A stretch of DNA of 64,000 nt. Source: Microlunatus elymi. Its GTDB lineage: Bacteria > Actinomycetota > Actinomycetes > Propionibacteriales > Propionibacteriaceae. The DNA is taken from positions 2,666,001 to 2,730,000 of the forward strand of contig NZ_CP041692.1 of NCBI RefSeq assembly GCF_007362775.1. The letters run 5' to 3'. The notes beneath the pieces are model-generated. The model did no database searches. It saw nothing but the letters and a program-made list of their open reading frames with translations, and had not been told where the DNA came from. Position 1 is the stretch's first letter. Each line of letters starts with the position of its first letter. Below, piece after piece: positions 35,140-45,100 of the stretch. The position numbers and the translations under genes are program-made.

Positions 35140-37635
35140 TCACGTATTCCCGGCGTCGCGCTCTGCGATCCACCGTTCGTTCTGATATCCGACGCCCGGC
35201 TCCCACGGCTTGGGCTGGTGGGCAAAATGCACGAGTCCAGCGTCAGCCGGCAGCTGCGTGGCGGCTGCTGTTTGAGCCCAGCGATCGGGGAGCGGGGCGT
35301 GGTTTGCGCCAATCAGCAGTAGCAACTGCTGTCGATTGCTCAATTTGAGATGCCGGGCGTACCTCCGTGCGAGTTCCCCGAGTCGCTCGGCGCGGAGCCG
35401 TGCAGCGTCAAGTACCACGACGTCTGTTCGAAGGGAGGGCAAATCACGGGGTTGGCGAATAAGTGCCTCGCGCCTGAGTTCGGCCGCGAGTTCGCGATCC
35501 CTCAATCGGGCGGCGGCACTGCGTAGCTCCTCCATGCCCGAACCGAACACATTGTCAGCTGAGCGCGCCATGGCGGCTGGCCGGCCCTCCAAATCGACCT
35601 CCGCCAACTCGGCCACGTCTGCTAGGCAGAGAGATTCCGCTGACAGTTGCACAACGCGGTCTGACTCTACGAGGTCTGGGAGACTGAGCGTCAGCGCGAC
35701 CTTTGGCACCTGCTTCGCGTCAACATTCCGCAAAGACAGGTTGTCGACTCGTCTGGCGAGGGCGCCGAGCGGGGAGCGTGCGGAAAAGGCGGACTGAGAA
35801 ACGTCGGTTGTGACGACCAGCCACTCGATCGGCCGCGTGCTCCTCGACATGACCGACTTGACCAGCACCTGGAAGGGAAGGATCTGCGCTCGGTTGATGG
35901 AGGTGACGATGGTCACCGCGGATTGTGGGTGGGCTCTGCTTTCCGTCACCGTGCGGATCGCGGCTTTGGCCTTCGCCATTCGCGCGGAATCATCCATTGC
36001 AGCAGGGAGTTCCGCGACTGGCGCGGCGAACCGACGACGGGCGGCGGCAACTCGATCGGCCGTCGCGTCTCGCCACAGCTGACGAATCGTCGACTCCTCC
36101 TCGCCGCCGAGAATTGCTGTCATGATTGGCTCAAGAAGGTCATTGATCCCGTTTCGGATGGATGTGAACTCATCATCTGTGATGCCAGCTAGACCAGGAT
36201 AGCGGGGGTCGGCTGGGTTGTTTGGAAGGAATTTCACATCCATACCGAGGGACCGCGTCGGCATGTAGCAATGAAGGCGCTTTGTGTGCACCTCAGCGAA
36301 GTGGCGGTACCCGTCGAGCATCGTGTGCACTCGGCGAAGTTGCTGGGCCGGGGATTGATCCCGCATCCCGTCGTCCATCTGGCTCGCGGTTGTTGCACCG
36401 AGTGGTGCGTCCGGGGCCTCAACATAGATTGTTTCGTCGCGATCGATCGTCCGATGGCGGTCGAAGACAGTCGAAACCGTAGACGTGATGCAGCCGCTGA
36501 AAAAGGCCGGAACACCCGCTTTGAGAAGCAGATCGACAGTTGTCCAGTCGCGGCAGCCCACCGGACCATACCGCTTCAGATAGTTGACCGCGTCGTCGGT
36601 GAGGAAGGATGGATGACGACAATAGAACGAGAGAATGATGGGCTTGATGTTCTCGTTGAGGGGGATTTGGTAGTCGAGGCCGAAGATCGGATACATCCAC
36701 CAGCCAATAACCAGCATCCAGGTGTTGGGAGGGATGTCGTTAAAGCGCGTGGCATCCCGGTCGACGATCATGACGTCGACGTCCGCCCTTGTCGGTCGAC
36801 GAAGGTCTTCGGGCACCTGAGATTGGAAGTACTCGAGGGCGTCCACCAATTCGGGATCGCCATGCAACTTGACTTGATGGCGCACCAAATGACCGAGCGA
36901 AGCAAGCGATTGAACTGGGTCGCCGAGATTCCATGAGGAACTCTTCCGCTCAGGGCTTCCGAACGAGAGAACACCGAAGCGTACATGTCCATCGGAGAGG
37001 CGCGGCGCAGGGTGCGGTCCGTGGTCTGTAATCCACGGCGCGAGCCAGTCCCGCTGAACCGCCGCTGGGCGCCATTGATCCGGGAACGAGTCAACTGCCT
37101 CTGCAAAGCGCCGATACAACGCTCTCGCGAGTTCTGAGTTCGAGCGCCCGAGCGCCGTGCCAGTTAGGTGATACCAGCTCTGCACCGGCAGATCATCAGG
37201 GGAAAGGTTGGCGAGGTTGCGAAGTATTCTCGCAGCTTCACTGGGGTCGACACGCATCGCGGCTTTGGACGCTTCCGCCGGCGCGTGTGCTGCCCACAGC
37301 CGCGAGTCGACCCCGGAGAAATGAGCCCAGGCGGCGTCTGCATCTCCCCGCCTGAACGCGATGAGACCGTGCAAGAGTGCGGCAACATCTTTTTGCCCCC
37401 CGAGCGCGCCGATCGCATTTGCAAGCGAGATTGCGTCGGCCGGCGAAGACTTCAGGCGGTCGCGCACATAGAGGACCGTGCCAGCTACTGATGGACTCTC
37501 GGCGCTGACGGTCCGGCTTGGATCAGCCGAACGGGTCCGGTCTCGCAAGACGCGGTCGAGGCCGCGCTCGAGACGCTGGCGGACATCGACGACGGATCGA
37601 GACAGGCGGAGGTCAGCGATGGCGGAGGGGATCAT
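35140..37635 (-). CDS. Pyruvyltransferase-like / GT8-like fusion protein
   Basis: About 831 residues from ATG 37635. Residues 1-200 are helical (tetratricopeptide-like in look). The middle resembles polysaccharide pyruvyl transferases (SSSWNLGDPVQSLASL; FYCRHPSFLTDDAVNYLKRY; VGCRDWTTVDLLLKAGVPAF). The C-terminal 260 residues look like a family 8-type glycosyltransferase (VTIVTSINRAQILPFQVLVK; a strand EWLVVTTD). This order is unusual and the domain calls are by eye. It may decorate the wall polymer with a ketal pyruvate and a sugar. Base composition is more A+T-rich than in flanking genes. Confidence 0.6.
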   Translation of the reverse strand: MIPSAIADLRLSRSVVDVRQRLERGLDRVLRDRTRSADPSRTVSAESPSVAGTVLYVRDRLKSSPADAISLANAIGALGGQKDVAALLHGLIAFRRGDADAAWAHFSGVDSRLWAAHAPAEASKAAMRVDPSEAARILRNLANLSPDDLPVQSWYHLTGTALGRSNSELARALYRRFAEAVDSFPDQWRPAAVQRDWLAPWITDHGPHPAPRLSDGHVRFGVLSFGSPERKSSSWNLGDPVQSLASLGHLVRHQVKLHGDPELVDALEYFQSQVPEDLRRPTRADVDVMIVDRDATRFNDIPPNTWMLVIGWWMYPIFGLDYQIPLNENIKPIILSFYCRHPSFLTDDAVNYLKRYGPVGCRDWTTVDLLLKAGVPAFFSGCITSTVSTVFDRHRTIDRDETIYVEAPDAPLGATTASQMDDGMRDQSPAQQLRRVHTMLDGYRHFAEVHTKRLHCYMPTRSLGMDVKFLPNNPADPRYPGLAGITDDEFTSIRNGINDLLEPIMTAILGGEEESTIRQLWRDATADRVAAARRRFAAPVAELPAAMDDSARMAKAKAAIRTVTESRAHPQSAVTIVTSINRAQILPFQVLVKSVMSRSTRPIEWLVVTTDVSQSAFSARSPLGALARRVDNLSLRNVDAKQVPKVALTLSLPDLVESDRVVQLSAESLCLADVAELAEVDLEGRPAAMARSADNVFGSGMEELRSAAARLRDRELAAELRREALIRQPRDLPSLRTDVVVLDAARLRAERLGELARRYARHLKLSNRQQLLLLIGANHAPLPDRWAQTAAATQLPADAGLVHFAHQPKPWEPGVGYQNERWIAERDAGNT

Positions 37636-37903
37636 GGGCCTCGTGTGTTCGGGGTCAGTAGCTGTGCGGTGTATGACATGTACCGACGCGGCTGATGGTG
37701 CGGGTAACGTCCCAGCGCGACGACTACTTGAGCCGATCCGCACGGAACAAGTGCTGAGCGTACGCCATCGAATGCGTGTCGCGACAAATGACGGCGCGGT
37801 GCCAGAGGCGCACGACATCCGTTGATACGGTACCCGCCGTGGATGAGACGAGAAGAGAAGTCGACGCGGGCAAAATCCATCGCCACTCGGAACAGGCCTT
37901 GCC

Positions 37904-39061
37904 ATGGTGACGGCAACCGTCCAGGGGCTTGCCTCGCGAGCCCAGGGCCGCCTTCGCGGACTAGACGGGCTGCGGTTCATCGCAGCAGCGGGCGTCGTCG
38001 CATACCACTACACAGGCAAGGCGATCGGCTACTGGGGTCATGTGGCGCCCGCCGCGAAGTTTCCGTCGCTTAACGAGCTGACACGGTACGGGTTTATCGG
38101 CGTTGAGTTCTTCTTCATGATCTCTGGCTTCGTAATCTTGATGACCGCCTATGGGCGCGGAGTCGAAGATTTCGTTGCTTCCAGATTCTCTCGACTCTTT
38201 CCTGCATACTGGGCGGCGGTCGTAATCACCGTCGTCCTGCAGCTGTTCTGGCATTCGGGGCGCGGCTTGAAGCCAGTAGAGGTCTTCGTCAACTTCACTA
38301 TGATGCAAGAGGGCTTCAATATCGTCAACGCGCAAGGCGCATTCTGGACATTGTGGGTAGAATTGAAATTCTACTTGTTGATCGGAATCTTCGTGCTCGC
38401 GGGAATAACTCGGAAACGGGTTATCGCATTTGCACTTATCTGGCCAGTCTTCGGACAACTTGCGGCGGCGACGCACGAGTCACTGCTCGTTTCACTGCTC
38501 GTTCCTACGTATGCTCCGTACTTTGCAATAGGCATGCTTCTCTATCTGATCTATCGGGACGGGGGTGACATCGTTGTTTGGCTCGGAGTTGCTTTGAACC
38601 TTGTGTGGTGCGTGCATCATATTTCAAATTACGCGCCAAAGGTCAGTAAGCTGGTGGGCGCGCCCGTATCCCCCATGGTGCTGTCAATCATCGTCGTCAT
38701 CATGGTAGCAGCGATCTGGTCAGTCAGTGCCGGCCCGCTGGCGATAATCGATTGGCGGTGGCTCACCGTTGCGGGGGCGCTGACGTATCCCTTGTATTTG
38801 ATTCACGGGCAGTTCGGCTTTTTTGTAATCGACCAGCTCCATAATGTTCTGCATCCTTACATCGCATTGCTTGTCGCGTTTCTCGTTTCTCTCGGCTTGG
38901 CTGCCGCGTTGCACTACGGGGTCGAGAATACACTCCACTATCGCTTGCGAAGCACCGTTCGGGCTGCCCTAAACAAGGTTGGTCGCACGGCCGAGGTGAA
39001 GCCGAAGCGTGGGAATCCGGCACCCCATCCGGAAGTCGCGCCGGGTGTCTCGGCGGAGTAG
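37904..39061 (+). CDS. Acyltransferase family 3 (OafA/YrhL-like) membrane protein
   Basis: A 385-residue integral membrane O-acyltransferase, probably acetylating a surface glycan. RGLDGLRFIAAAGVVAYHYTG near residues 13-32 is the family start, with the catalytic-type histidine in VAYHYTG. FIGVEFFFMISGFVILM follows, and ten or so hydrophobic segments reach the C-terminus. It is divergent from the pyruvyltransferase-like gene across a 268-base spacer. Codon use is clearly richer in A/T at third positions than elsewhere (for example ATT, TTT, ATA), a sign of a different origin. Confidence 0.88.
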   Translation: MVTATVQGLASRAQGRLRGLDGLRFIAAAGVVAYHYTGKAIGYWGHVAPAAKFPSLNELTRYGFIGVEFFFMISGFVILMTAYGRGVEDFVASRFSRLFPAYWAAVVITVVLQLFWHSGRGLKPVEVFVNFTMMQEGFNIVNAQGAFWTLWVELKFYLLIGIFVLAGITRKRVIAFALIWPVFGQLAAATHESLLVSLLVPTYAPYFAIGMLLYLIYRDGGDIVVWLGVALNLVWCVHHISNYAPKVSKLVGAPVSPMVLSIIVVIMVAAIWSVSAGPLAIIDWRWLTVAGALTYPLYLIHGQFGFFVIDQLHNVLHPYIALLVAFLVSLGLAAALHYGVENTLHYRLRSTVRAALNKVGRTAEVKPKRGNPAPHPEVAPGVSAE

Positions 39062-39208
39062 TTCGGCAGGCGCGTACCCATGACAGACTCCGGGTTGCGG
39101 TGCGGCAGGAGAGCTACTCGATCGCTGTTGGGACGGGTCAGGGACTCGATCGCAACCTACCTGGATCGGAACTTCCGTAATGCCGTACCAATCAAAGAAT
39201 TTGGTTTC

Positions 39209-41056
39209 CTAGAGTGCATTTGATCGGCGGGCAGTAAAACGTAAATGTCCATCCGGGGAAGCATCGGCGTCCCAGTGCACCGGTGCGACTAATGTCACGG
39301 GAGCGGAAAACGGCACTTGCCGCACTGCTCCAACCACCTCTACACGGGCCAGCGTGTTGCGTGTGCCATCAGCTTCGGATAATGCGACGCCAGGGTCCAG
39401 GCTCAGGGAGCCAGAAACACCGGATTCGATCAGGTCGTGAAGTTCGAATTGCCGAGTTAGCGCGGGACCCGATGTTTCCGGGACGATCCTCAGGCGGGCA
39501 TCGATGTCGCTCTTGTCTATCTGCCGGCCCGCGACGCACGACCAGCGTAAGTCCAGAGCAACTTCGATATGCTGATTGACGTCCTTGTGCGCCGTTGCAT
39601 TGCATTGGACGGAGGCGACGGGCGGGGCGATTTCCCGCTCTTGCCAGAGTCGTCGGACTAGATCTGCCCACGCCTGAGTGACGGATTCAGATGAACAGGC
39701 CTGCGCCCGCCTGCGACCCGCCTCCCCCATGCGCTGCGCCATGTCCTTGTCGGTGCAGATCTGCACGATGCGGTTGGCCATCGCGTCAATGTCGTTGACC
39801 GGAACGGTGAAGCCAGCTGCATCTTTGCCAATCAAGTCCGGCGGGCCATACCGCAGGTCGAAGGAGATGAGCGGGCAGCCTCTGGACAGGCTTTCGAGAG
39901 CAGCCAACGGAAACCCCTCGTACCTGCTCGTCATCAGTGAGAAGCCAGCAGTCGCGAACTCGCGAGCTGCACCCGTGACGTGGCCGTGTAGATGTACCGC
40001 ACCTTGTAGGTTCTTGCTCACGATCAGCTCTTCAAGCTCTTCCCGCTGTTCACCCTCGCCGTAGATGTCCAGGACCAGGTCAGGAACAGACTCACGTGCT
40101 AGCCGCACCGCCTCGATCGCAGCCGCCAGGTTCTTGCTCTTGGCGAGCCGGCCAATAATCACACCTCGAGCCGGATTACGCTGTGCTGCTGCCGAGTCGT
40201 CTTCCGGAATCTTGACGGGATTGGGGATGACGGCAAGGTTGGACGCAGACCCGTAACGAGCTGTGTATTCTCGGTGCTGTGTATCGGTCAGAAATACCAG
40301 CGAGTCCCATCTCCAGGACTCCTTGAATATCTTCTCGCGGTTTGGATCGAGCTCGCCGCGCTCGTGATCTCCGGCAGACTTGATATGGTTGCTGTGGATT
40401 GGCGTCACCATTAGCACATTCGGGCGATGATACCGACGCAGGATCGTTGCGGCAGACTTGTCGTCGAATATAAACGTACTGCGTTCATTTCCAGTCAATT
40501 CGTCAAGCCAGGCATAGTAGAACTGGCTCGCTCCTGCGTAGGTGCCGACTGGTTCGCCATCTTTATTGATAAGCCAAACCTGTCGCTTCGTCCGCTTGTC
40601 ATTGTTGTCGAGCTCGCTGTGGTCCACGAAGAACACGGATCCATCGGCGCGAAAGCACTCGCGGTACACAATCGCGTTCTCGTCATCTCGGAAGACGTTT
40701 GCAATTATGAGGCCGTCCTGATCGAGCAATTGCTCATGGCGGAAATCACTGCGATCTGGGCGCCGGCTCCGCCAGTCTGGAGCCTGGACTGGTTCCTGTT
40801 CACCCAGGTTGCGTTCGCGGTAGTATTCGAATACGTTGAGGACCTTATTCTCGGGAAGTAGGTAGCCGCGCTTAATGAGGGACTGCTCTAGTGCCTTGTA
40901 GCGACCTGTGAGCGAAAAGCTGAGGACCGGCGCATTGACGCCCGCATAAGTTAAGAAGTTCCGGGCTCTGGCCATGCACATCGATGTCATGCCGCCAAAC
41001 TGCTGGGCAATATTCCACATCACCATGAAGTACTTGCCCGGGGGTAGCTCGATCAT
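39209..41056 (-). CDS. Glycosyltransferase family 4, TagE-like poly(glycerol-phosphate) glucosyltransferase
   Basis: A 615-residue GT-B enzyme. The N-terminus (WNIAQQFGGMTSMCMARARN) and the long first domain with DHSELDNNDKRTKRQVWLIN are like TagE/GtfA proteins which glycosylate teichoic acid. The donor domain shows GVIIGRLAKSKNLAAAIEAV, GEGEQREELEELI, GFSLMTSRYEGFPLAALESL (E-x7-E region) and a 110-residue C-terminal extension. Base composition is lower in GC than the average here. Adjacent to the glycerophosphotransferase gene on the other strand, which supports the wall-polymer role. Confidence 0.8.
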   Translation of the reverse strand: MIELPPGKYFMVMWNIAQQFGGMTSMCMARARNFLTYAGVNAPVLSFSLTGRYKALEQSLIKRGYLLPENKVLNVFEYYRERNLGEQEPVQAPDWRSRRPDRSDFRHEQLLDQDGLIIANVFRDDENAIVYRECFRADGSVFFVDHSELDNNDKRTKRQVWLINKDGEPVGTYAGASQFYYAWLDELTGNERSTFIFDDKSAATILRRYHRPNVLMVTPIHSNHIKSAGDHERGELDPNREKIFKESWRWDSLVFLTDTQHREYTARYGSASNLAVIPNPVKIPEDDSAAAQRNPARGVIIGRLAKSKNLAAAIEAVRLARESVPDLVLDIYGEGEQREELEELIVSKNLQGAVHLHGHVTGAAREFATAGFSLMTSRYEGFPLAALESLSRGCPLISFDLRYGPPDLIGKDAAGFTVPVNDIDAMANRIVQICTDKDMAQRMGEAGRRRAQACSSESVTQAWADLVRRLWQEREIAPPVASVQCNATAHKDVNQHIEVALDLRWSCVAGRQIDKSDIDARLRIVPETSGPALTRQFELHDLIESGVSGSLSLDPGVALSEADGTRNTLARVEVVGAVRQVPFSAPVTLVAPVHWDADASPDGHLRFTARRSNAL

Positions 41057-41473
41057 TCGTCACTCTCGTTTCGGTCTGCGGTCGGGGCCGGCCGAGCTTG
41101 CGGTCCGTGCGTCGGGACCGAGGTAATGAGCAGACGGTAGCGTGATTTGGGCGGCCCAGTCGTCCAACACTCGGAATGGCTTGCGGTGTGCGCGGCGAAG
41201 AACGGTTATCGCCTTGCGTCGCGACGAGGACTCTGCCAGGAAACCAGCGGGCCAGTCGCTTGAACTGACGCCATGGCGGAGGCTCCTCACGATTCGGGCC
41301 GCCAGCGGACACATTGGGCGAACGTGAGGTGTCGTCGTTAGTATGTCGCGAGCCGCGCAGGCGTGGCCTCTGCGTGAGGTCGATGGCGAGTTGTCTAGTC
41401 TGCCCTGTCGGCCAGGCTTGAGCCCTTGAGAGAAGCACCAAGCCCTGTTCGTGGAGATCGGAGGACGGATATC
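41057..41473. other. Divergent intergenic region, GT4 / glycerophosphotransferase
   Basis: About 417 bases separating two divergent starts. GGAGG at 41460-41464 serves the + strand gene. I see no convincing small gene or long repeat; both promoters must lie here. Confidence 0.4.
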
Positions 41474-44400
41474 GTGGCGCTGGGGTCGCTGAGCTTGCGT
41501 GGGTCCCGGGTGAGCGGGGTCGCGCGACGTCTGCCGACCCCCCTGAAGCGCCGCGCTCGTGCGATTGCGGTTGCAGTGGCGCGACCGCCTGCACAAGAGC
41601 GGCCCAGCCGACTCAAGTTCAGCATCGAAGGCGACTACGCGGTCCTGAAGTTCGATGTGCGGCGCGGCCGGAAGCGTCCGACTGGTGTTTGCCTGTGGAT
41701 GCGTGACGGCCGGCACTGGTTCTACAAGGTGTCGCAGCCCGATGCGAAGGGGATGCAGAAGGCCCGGATCAACCTTCGGAAGTTGATCGAGCGACAGCAG
41801 CTCTCGGGGCAGAGCGCCGACTTGTACCTGGATTGGCGTGACACCAAGGTGCAGCCTCCGATGTTGGAGCGGCTCGGGAAGTTCGACGAGACGACGCGCG
41901 CGCGCTGCTTCGACCAGGTCGAAATCGACGGTGTCGAGGTGGTGCTTGAGCCCACTGGGTTGGGCAACCTGTCGGTGCGGTTCAATCACTCGAACGTCTA
42001 CAAGCCCAAGGTGGAGTACCGCCGTATCGACTGGCACCGGTCGAGTGTGACGCTCGTATGTCGTGTCCGGACGTACAACCGACCAATCCGCGACGCGGCC
42101 CTAGTTGTGACTGGGCGTGAGACCCAGAATCGAGCCGAGTTCTCGGTGACATACACCCTCGATAAGTCGGCAGCCCGAAAGGATTTTGGGCTGCTGAGCT
42201 ACGAGATGAAGATCGAGCTTGACTTCGAGGCGATAGCGAAAGCGCTTCACGACGACGACGCGACCTTGGACTTTGCGGTTGAGATGGCGACTCTGGGCGC
42301 AGATGCGCCACGACGTATAGGCCTCGTCCTGCCACCCGGAAAGTCCGAGCGCGATTTGCAGTCAATCCCAATAGCGTCCGGCAGGCGCGTAGCTTTTTTT
42401 GTCCCCTATCTGACGTTTCGCAACCGGCGACTGACCTTCCGCGTGGAGCGGTTCACTGAGGACAACTTCAAGCTGATGCGCAGGCTGCAGCGTGTCGGTT
42501 GGCTTGTCCCGCTGGTGAAGCCGCTGACAAAAGTCTGGTTGATTGGAGAGGTGCCGTATAAGGCGCAAGACAACGGATACCGGTTTTTCGAGTACGTACG
42601 GCGTAACCATCCGACGAAGCGTGCGTTTTACGTGCTCGATCACGACTCGCCCGATCGTGAGAAGGTAGCCAAGCTTGGCAATTTGGTCGAGCGCTTTTCT
42701 CGCGAGCACGTACTCTACTCGTTCTTGGCCTCGAGGATCGTCGGCTCGCATCACGCTGAGTATCTCTATGTCACCCGAGATCGAGCGATATCCCGGCATA
42801 TACGTGGCGTTCGTATATTTCTGCAGCATGGTGTGACGGCGACCAAAAATGTTGTGCCGAACTATGCGCGTCAGGGAACAGTGGAGAAGCCTACCGAGCG
42901 GTTTGTCGTCGTCTCCGAGCTCGAGCAGAAGATCGTCACCGAGGACTACGGCTACGCGCAACGGCAGGCGCCGGTTGCAGGCTTTGCGCGATTTGACTCC
43001 TTGTTTGGTGATCCGGTCACACCGGATCGCACAATTCTCGTCATGCCCACGTGGCGAGACACGCTCGTTCGACTCGAGAAATTCCTGGAGAGCGACTACT
43101 ACGCAAACTGGCACGGTCTGCTTGGCGATCCGCAACTACAGCGACTGGTCGAGGACCACGGCTACACCGTGACCTTTGTGGTTCACCCCAACATGCGGAT
43201 GTTCGCTGACCACTTCGATCTCCCGGGTGTGAGCCTGGTTCGGCAGGATGAGGTTGACGTTCAGGAACTACTTCGTCGCAGCTCCGTCCTTATCACCGAC
43301 TACTCAAGCGTTGCCTGGGACTTCAGTTTCCAGGGTCGTCCAGTGCTCTACTTCTTGTTCGACCTGCACAACCTGGCGAACGAGCGCGCACCGCATATCG
43401 ACTTCCACACGGAGTTGCCCGGTCCGGTCCTGTCGTCGCCGACAGACGTCATCGAGGAGCTTGCGGAGACGCTTCAGCGCGGCGCCGGCATGAAGCCCGA
43501 GTACCGTCGTCGCGCGGAGCTGTTCATAGACAACCGCGACACCGACAATTGTGCTCGGATCTACGACGTGGTGGAGAACGCCTGGACACCACTCACCGCA
43601 TGGGATCGCGTACGCAACTCGGACTGGGCCCAAGCGCAATGGTGGTCCTTCCGGAAGAGCGGTGAGACCTACTTTAAATGGGTGCGTCGCCTCTATGCCT
43701 TCGGTCAGCGGCTGCCGCGCAAGCAGACCGTCATGTTTGAATGCGACCGGGGCGCCCACTTCGGTGATGCCCCTCGTTATATCTACGAGCGTCTTATCGA
43801 GCGTGACCACGGTTTGAAGATCTTCTGGTCCAATAACACGACGCAGCGGTTCCCGGATCCCAATACGACCAAGATCAAGCGACACTCGCCTCGGTACTAC
43901 TGGGAGCTCTCACGAGCTCGCTACTGGGTTAACAACCAGAACTTCCCTGGCGATCTGAGCAAACCGAGGCGGACTCGTTTTCTTCAGACATGGCACGGCA
44001 CGCCCTTGAAGCGCATGCAGCACGACGTTCCACACATGTTGAGTCGCGATCCCGGATACCAGGAGCGGGCCGCGCGGCTGACAAGCTACTGGGATGTCCT
44101 GCTGTCGTCCGGTCCGTACGCCACCGAGTGCTTTCGAAGTGCGTTCCGATACGAAGGGCCGATCCTCGAAGTGGGATACCCGCGGAACGACCCGTTCTTC
44201 TGGGGTGACGCCGCGACACGTGCCCAAGAAGTGCGGTCCCGGCTAGGGCTCGGATCAGACAGCCGAAAGATCCTGCTGTACGCCCCGACCTTCCGTGACG
44301 ATGAGCGCAAAGGCGTTCACTGGAAGCACAAGATCGAGCTGGACCTGGACCGGCTCGTGCGTGAGTTCGGCGACGAGTACGTGGTCGTGGTGCGCTTCCA

Positions 44401-44884
44401 CCAGCTGGTCAGGCAGTCGATGACGAAGCTCAAGCTGAGCCGCGACGATGTTCTGATTGACGGCTCTACCTATCCAGACATTCAAGAGCTTCTACTTGCG
44501 ACTGATGTGCTCATTACGGACTATTCGTCAATCTTCTTTGACTTTGCCCTTCTCCGCCGTCCAATCCTGTTCTTTGCCTACGACATCGAGAAATACGAGA
44601 AGGATCTCCGCGGTTTCTATCTCGATCTCGCCGAGAGCGCGCCGGGTCCAGTGCTTCGCACGAACGATGAATTGTTCTCGGCCCTCAGTGATCTGGAAGG
44701 CCTCACCGCCGAATATGCCGATCGGTTGGCCGACTTCGCTAGACGGTACGGTCCCGCAAGTGACGGGGGTGCCAGCGATCGGGTGATCGACGCGTTCTTC
44801 GGCAACATTCCAGTCCTGAGTCAGGACGGGCCCCGCAATCGTGTGGACCCGGCCCCCGTCGACGTCAGGTTTGAGGCATCGTGA
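41474..44884 (+). CDS. Double-domain CDP-glycerol:poly(glycerophosphate) glycerophosphotransferase
   Basis: A 1136-residue wall teichoic acid-type polymerase. Two glycerophosphotransferase (TagF-like) domains occur in tandem after a 300-residue accessory region. The first has GVRIFLQHGVTATKNVV and LITDYSSVAWDFSFQGRPVL; the second has RFLQTWHGTPLKRM and LITDYSSIFFDFALLRRPIL. Each has the TWHGTPLKRM- or LQHGVT-like acceptor histidine and the ITDYSS donor motif. GTG 41474 is chosen because of GGAGG nine bases upstream. Two catalytic modules in one chain could make an alternating or mixed polyol-phosphate polymer. Confidence 0.88.
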   Translation: MALGSLSLRGSRVSGVARRLPTPLKRRARAIAVAVARPPAQERPSRLKFSIEGDYAVLKFDVRRGRKRPTGVCLWMRDGRHWFYKVSQPDAKGMQKARINLRKLIERQQLSGQSADLYLDWRDTKVQPPMLERLGKFDETTRARCFDQVEIDGVEVVLEPTGLGNLSVRFNHSNVYKPKVEYRRIDWHRSSVTLVCRVRTYNRPIRDAALVVTGRETQNRAEFSVTYTLDKSAARKDFGLLSYEMKIELDFEAIAKALHDDDATLDFAVEMATLGADAPRRIGLVLPPGKSERDLQSIPIASGRRVAFFVPYLTFRNRRLTFRVERFTEDNFKLMRRLQRVGWLVPLVKPLTKVWLIGEVPYKAQDNGYRFFEYVRRNHPTKRAFYVLDHDSPDREKVAKLGNLVERFSREHVLYSFLASRIVGSHHAEYLYVTRDRAISRHIRGVRIFLQHGVTATKNVVPNYARQGTVEKPTERFVVVSELEQKIVTEDYGYAQRQAPVAGFARFDSLFGDPVTPDRTILVMPTWRDTLVRLEKFLESDYYANWHGLLGDPQLQRLVEDHGYTVTFVVHPNMRMFADHFDLPGVSLVRQDEVDVQELLRRSSVLITDYSSVAWDFSFQGRPVLYFLFDLHNLANERAPHIDFHTELPGPVLSSPTDVIEELAETLQRGAGMKPEYRRRAELFIDNRDTDNCARIYDVVENAWTPLTAWDRVRNSDWAQAQWWSFRKSGETYFKWVRRLYAFGQRLPRKQTVMFECDRGAHFGDAPRYIYERLIERDHGLKIFWSNNTTQRFPDPNTTKIKRHSPRYYWELSRARYWVNNQNFPGDLSKPRRTRFLQTWHGTPLKRMQHDVPHMLSRDPGYQERAARLTSYWDVLLSSGPYATECFRSAFRYEGPILEVGYPRNDPFFWGDAATRAQEVRSRLGLGSDSRKILLYAPTFRDDERKGVHWKHKIELDLDRLVREFGDEYVVVVRFHQLVRQSMTKLKLSRDDVLIDGSTYPDIQELLLATDVLITDYSSIFFDFALLRRPILFFAYDIEKYEKDLRGFYLDLAESAPGPVLRTNDELFSALSDLEGLTAEYADRLADFARRYGPASDGGASDRVIDAFFGNIPVLSQDGPRNRVDPAPVDVRFEAS

Positions 44885-45100
44885 GCGTGGCGGCGTTCCG
44901 TGCGGTCACCGCTTCATCGGTCCTCGCGACCCATCAATCGGCGAGAGAGGCTGGACGACTCGCCCAGGCTCGTGGATACTCTCTGTCGGGCCGCATGCCT
45001 ACGGTAAAGGCCTGCCCAAGATGGTGGAGCGACAGTGGAGAGTTGGAAATCCGTTCAGAGCGCCCGCCCAGCGCACAGAGTAACGGGGGGTGATGAATAG

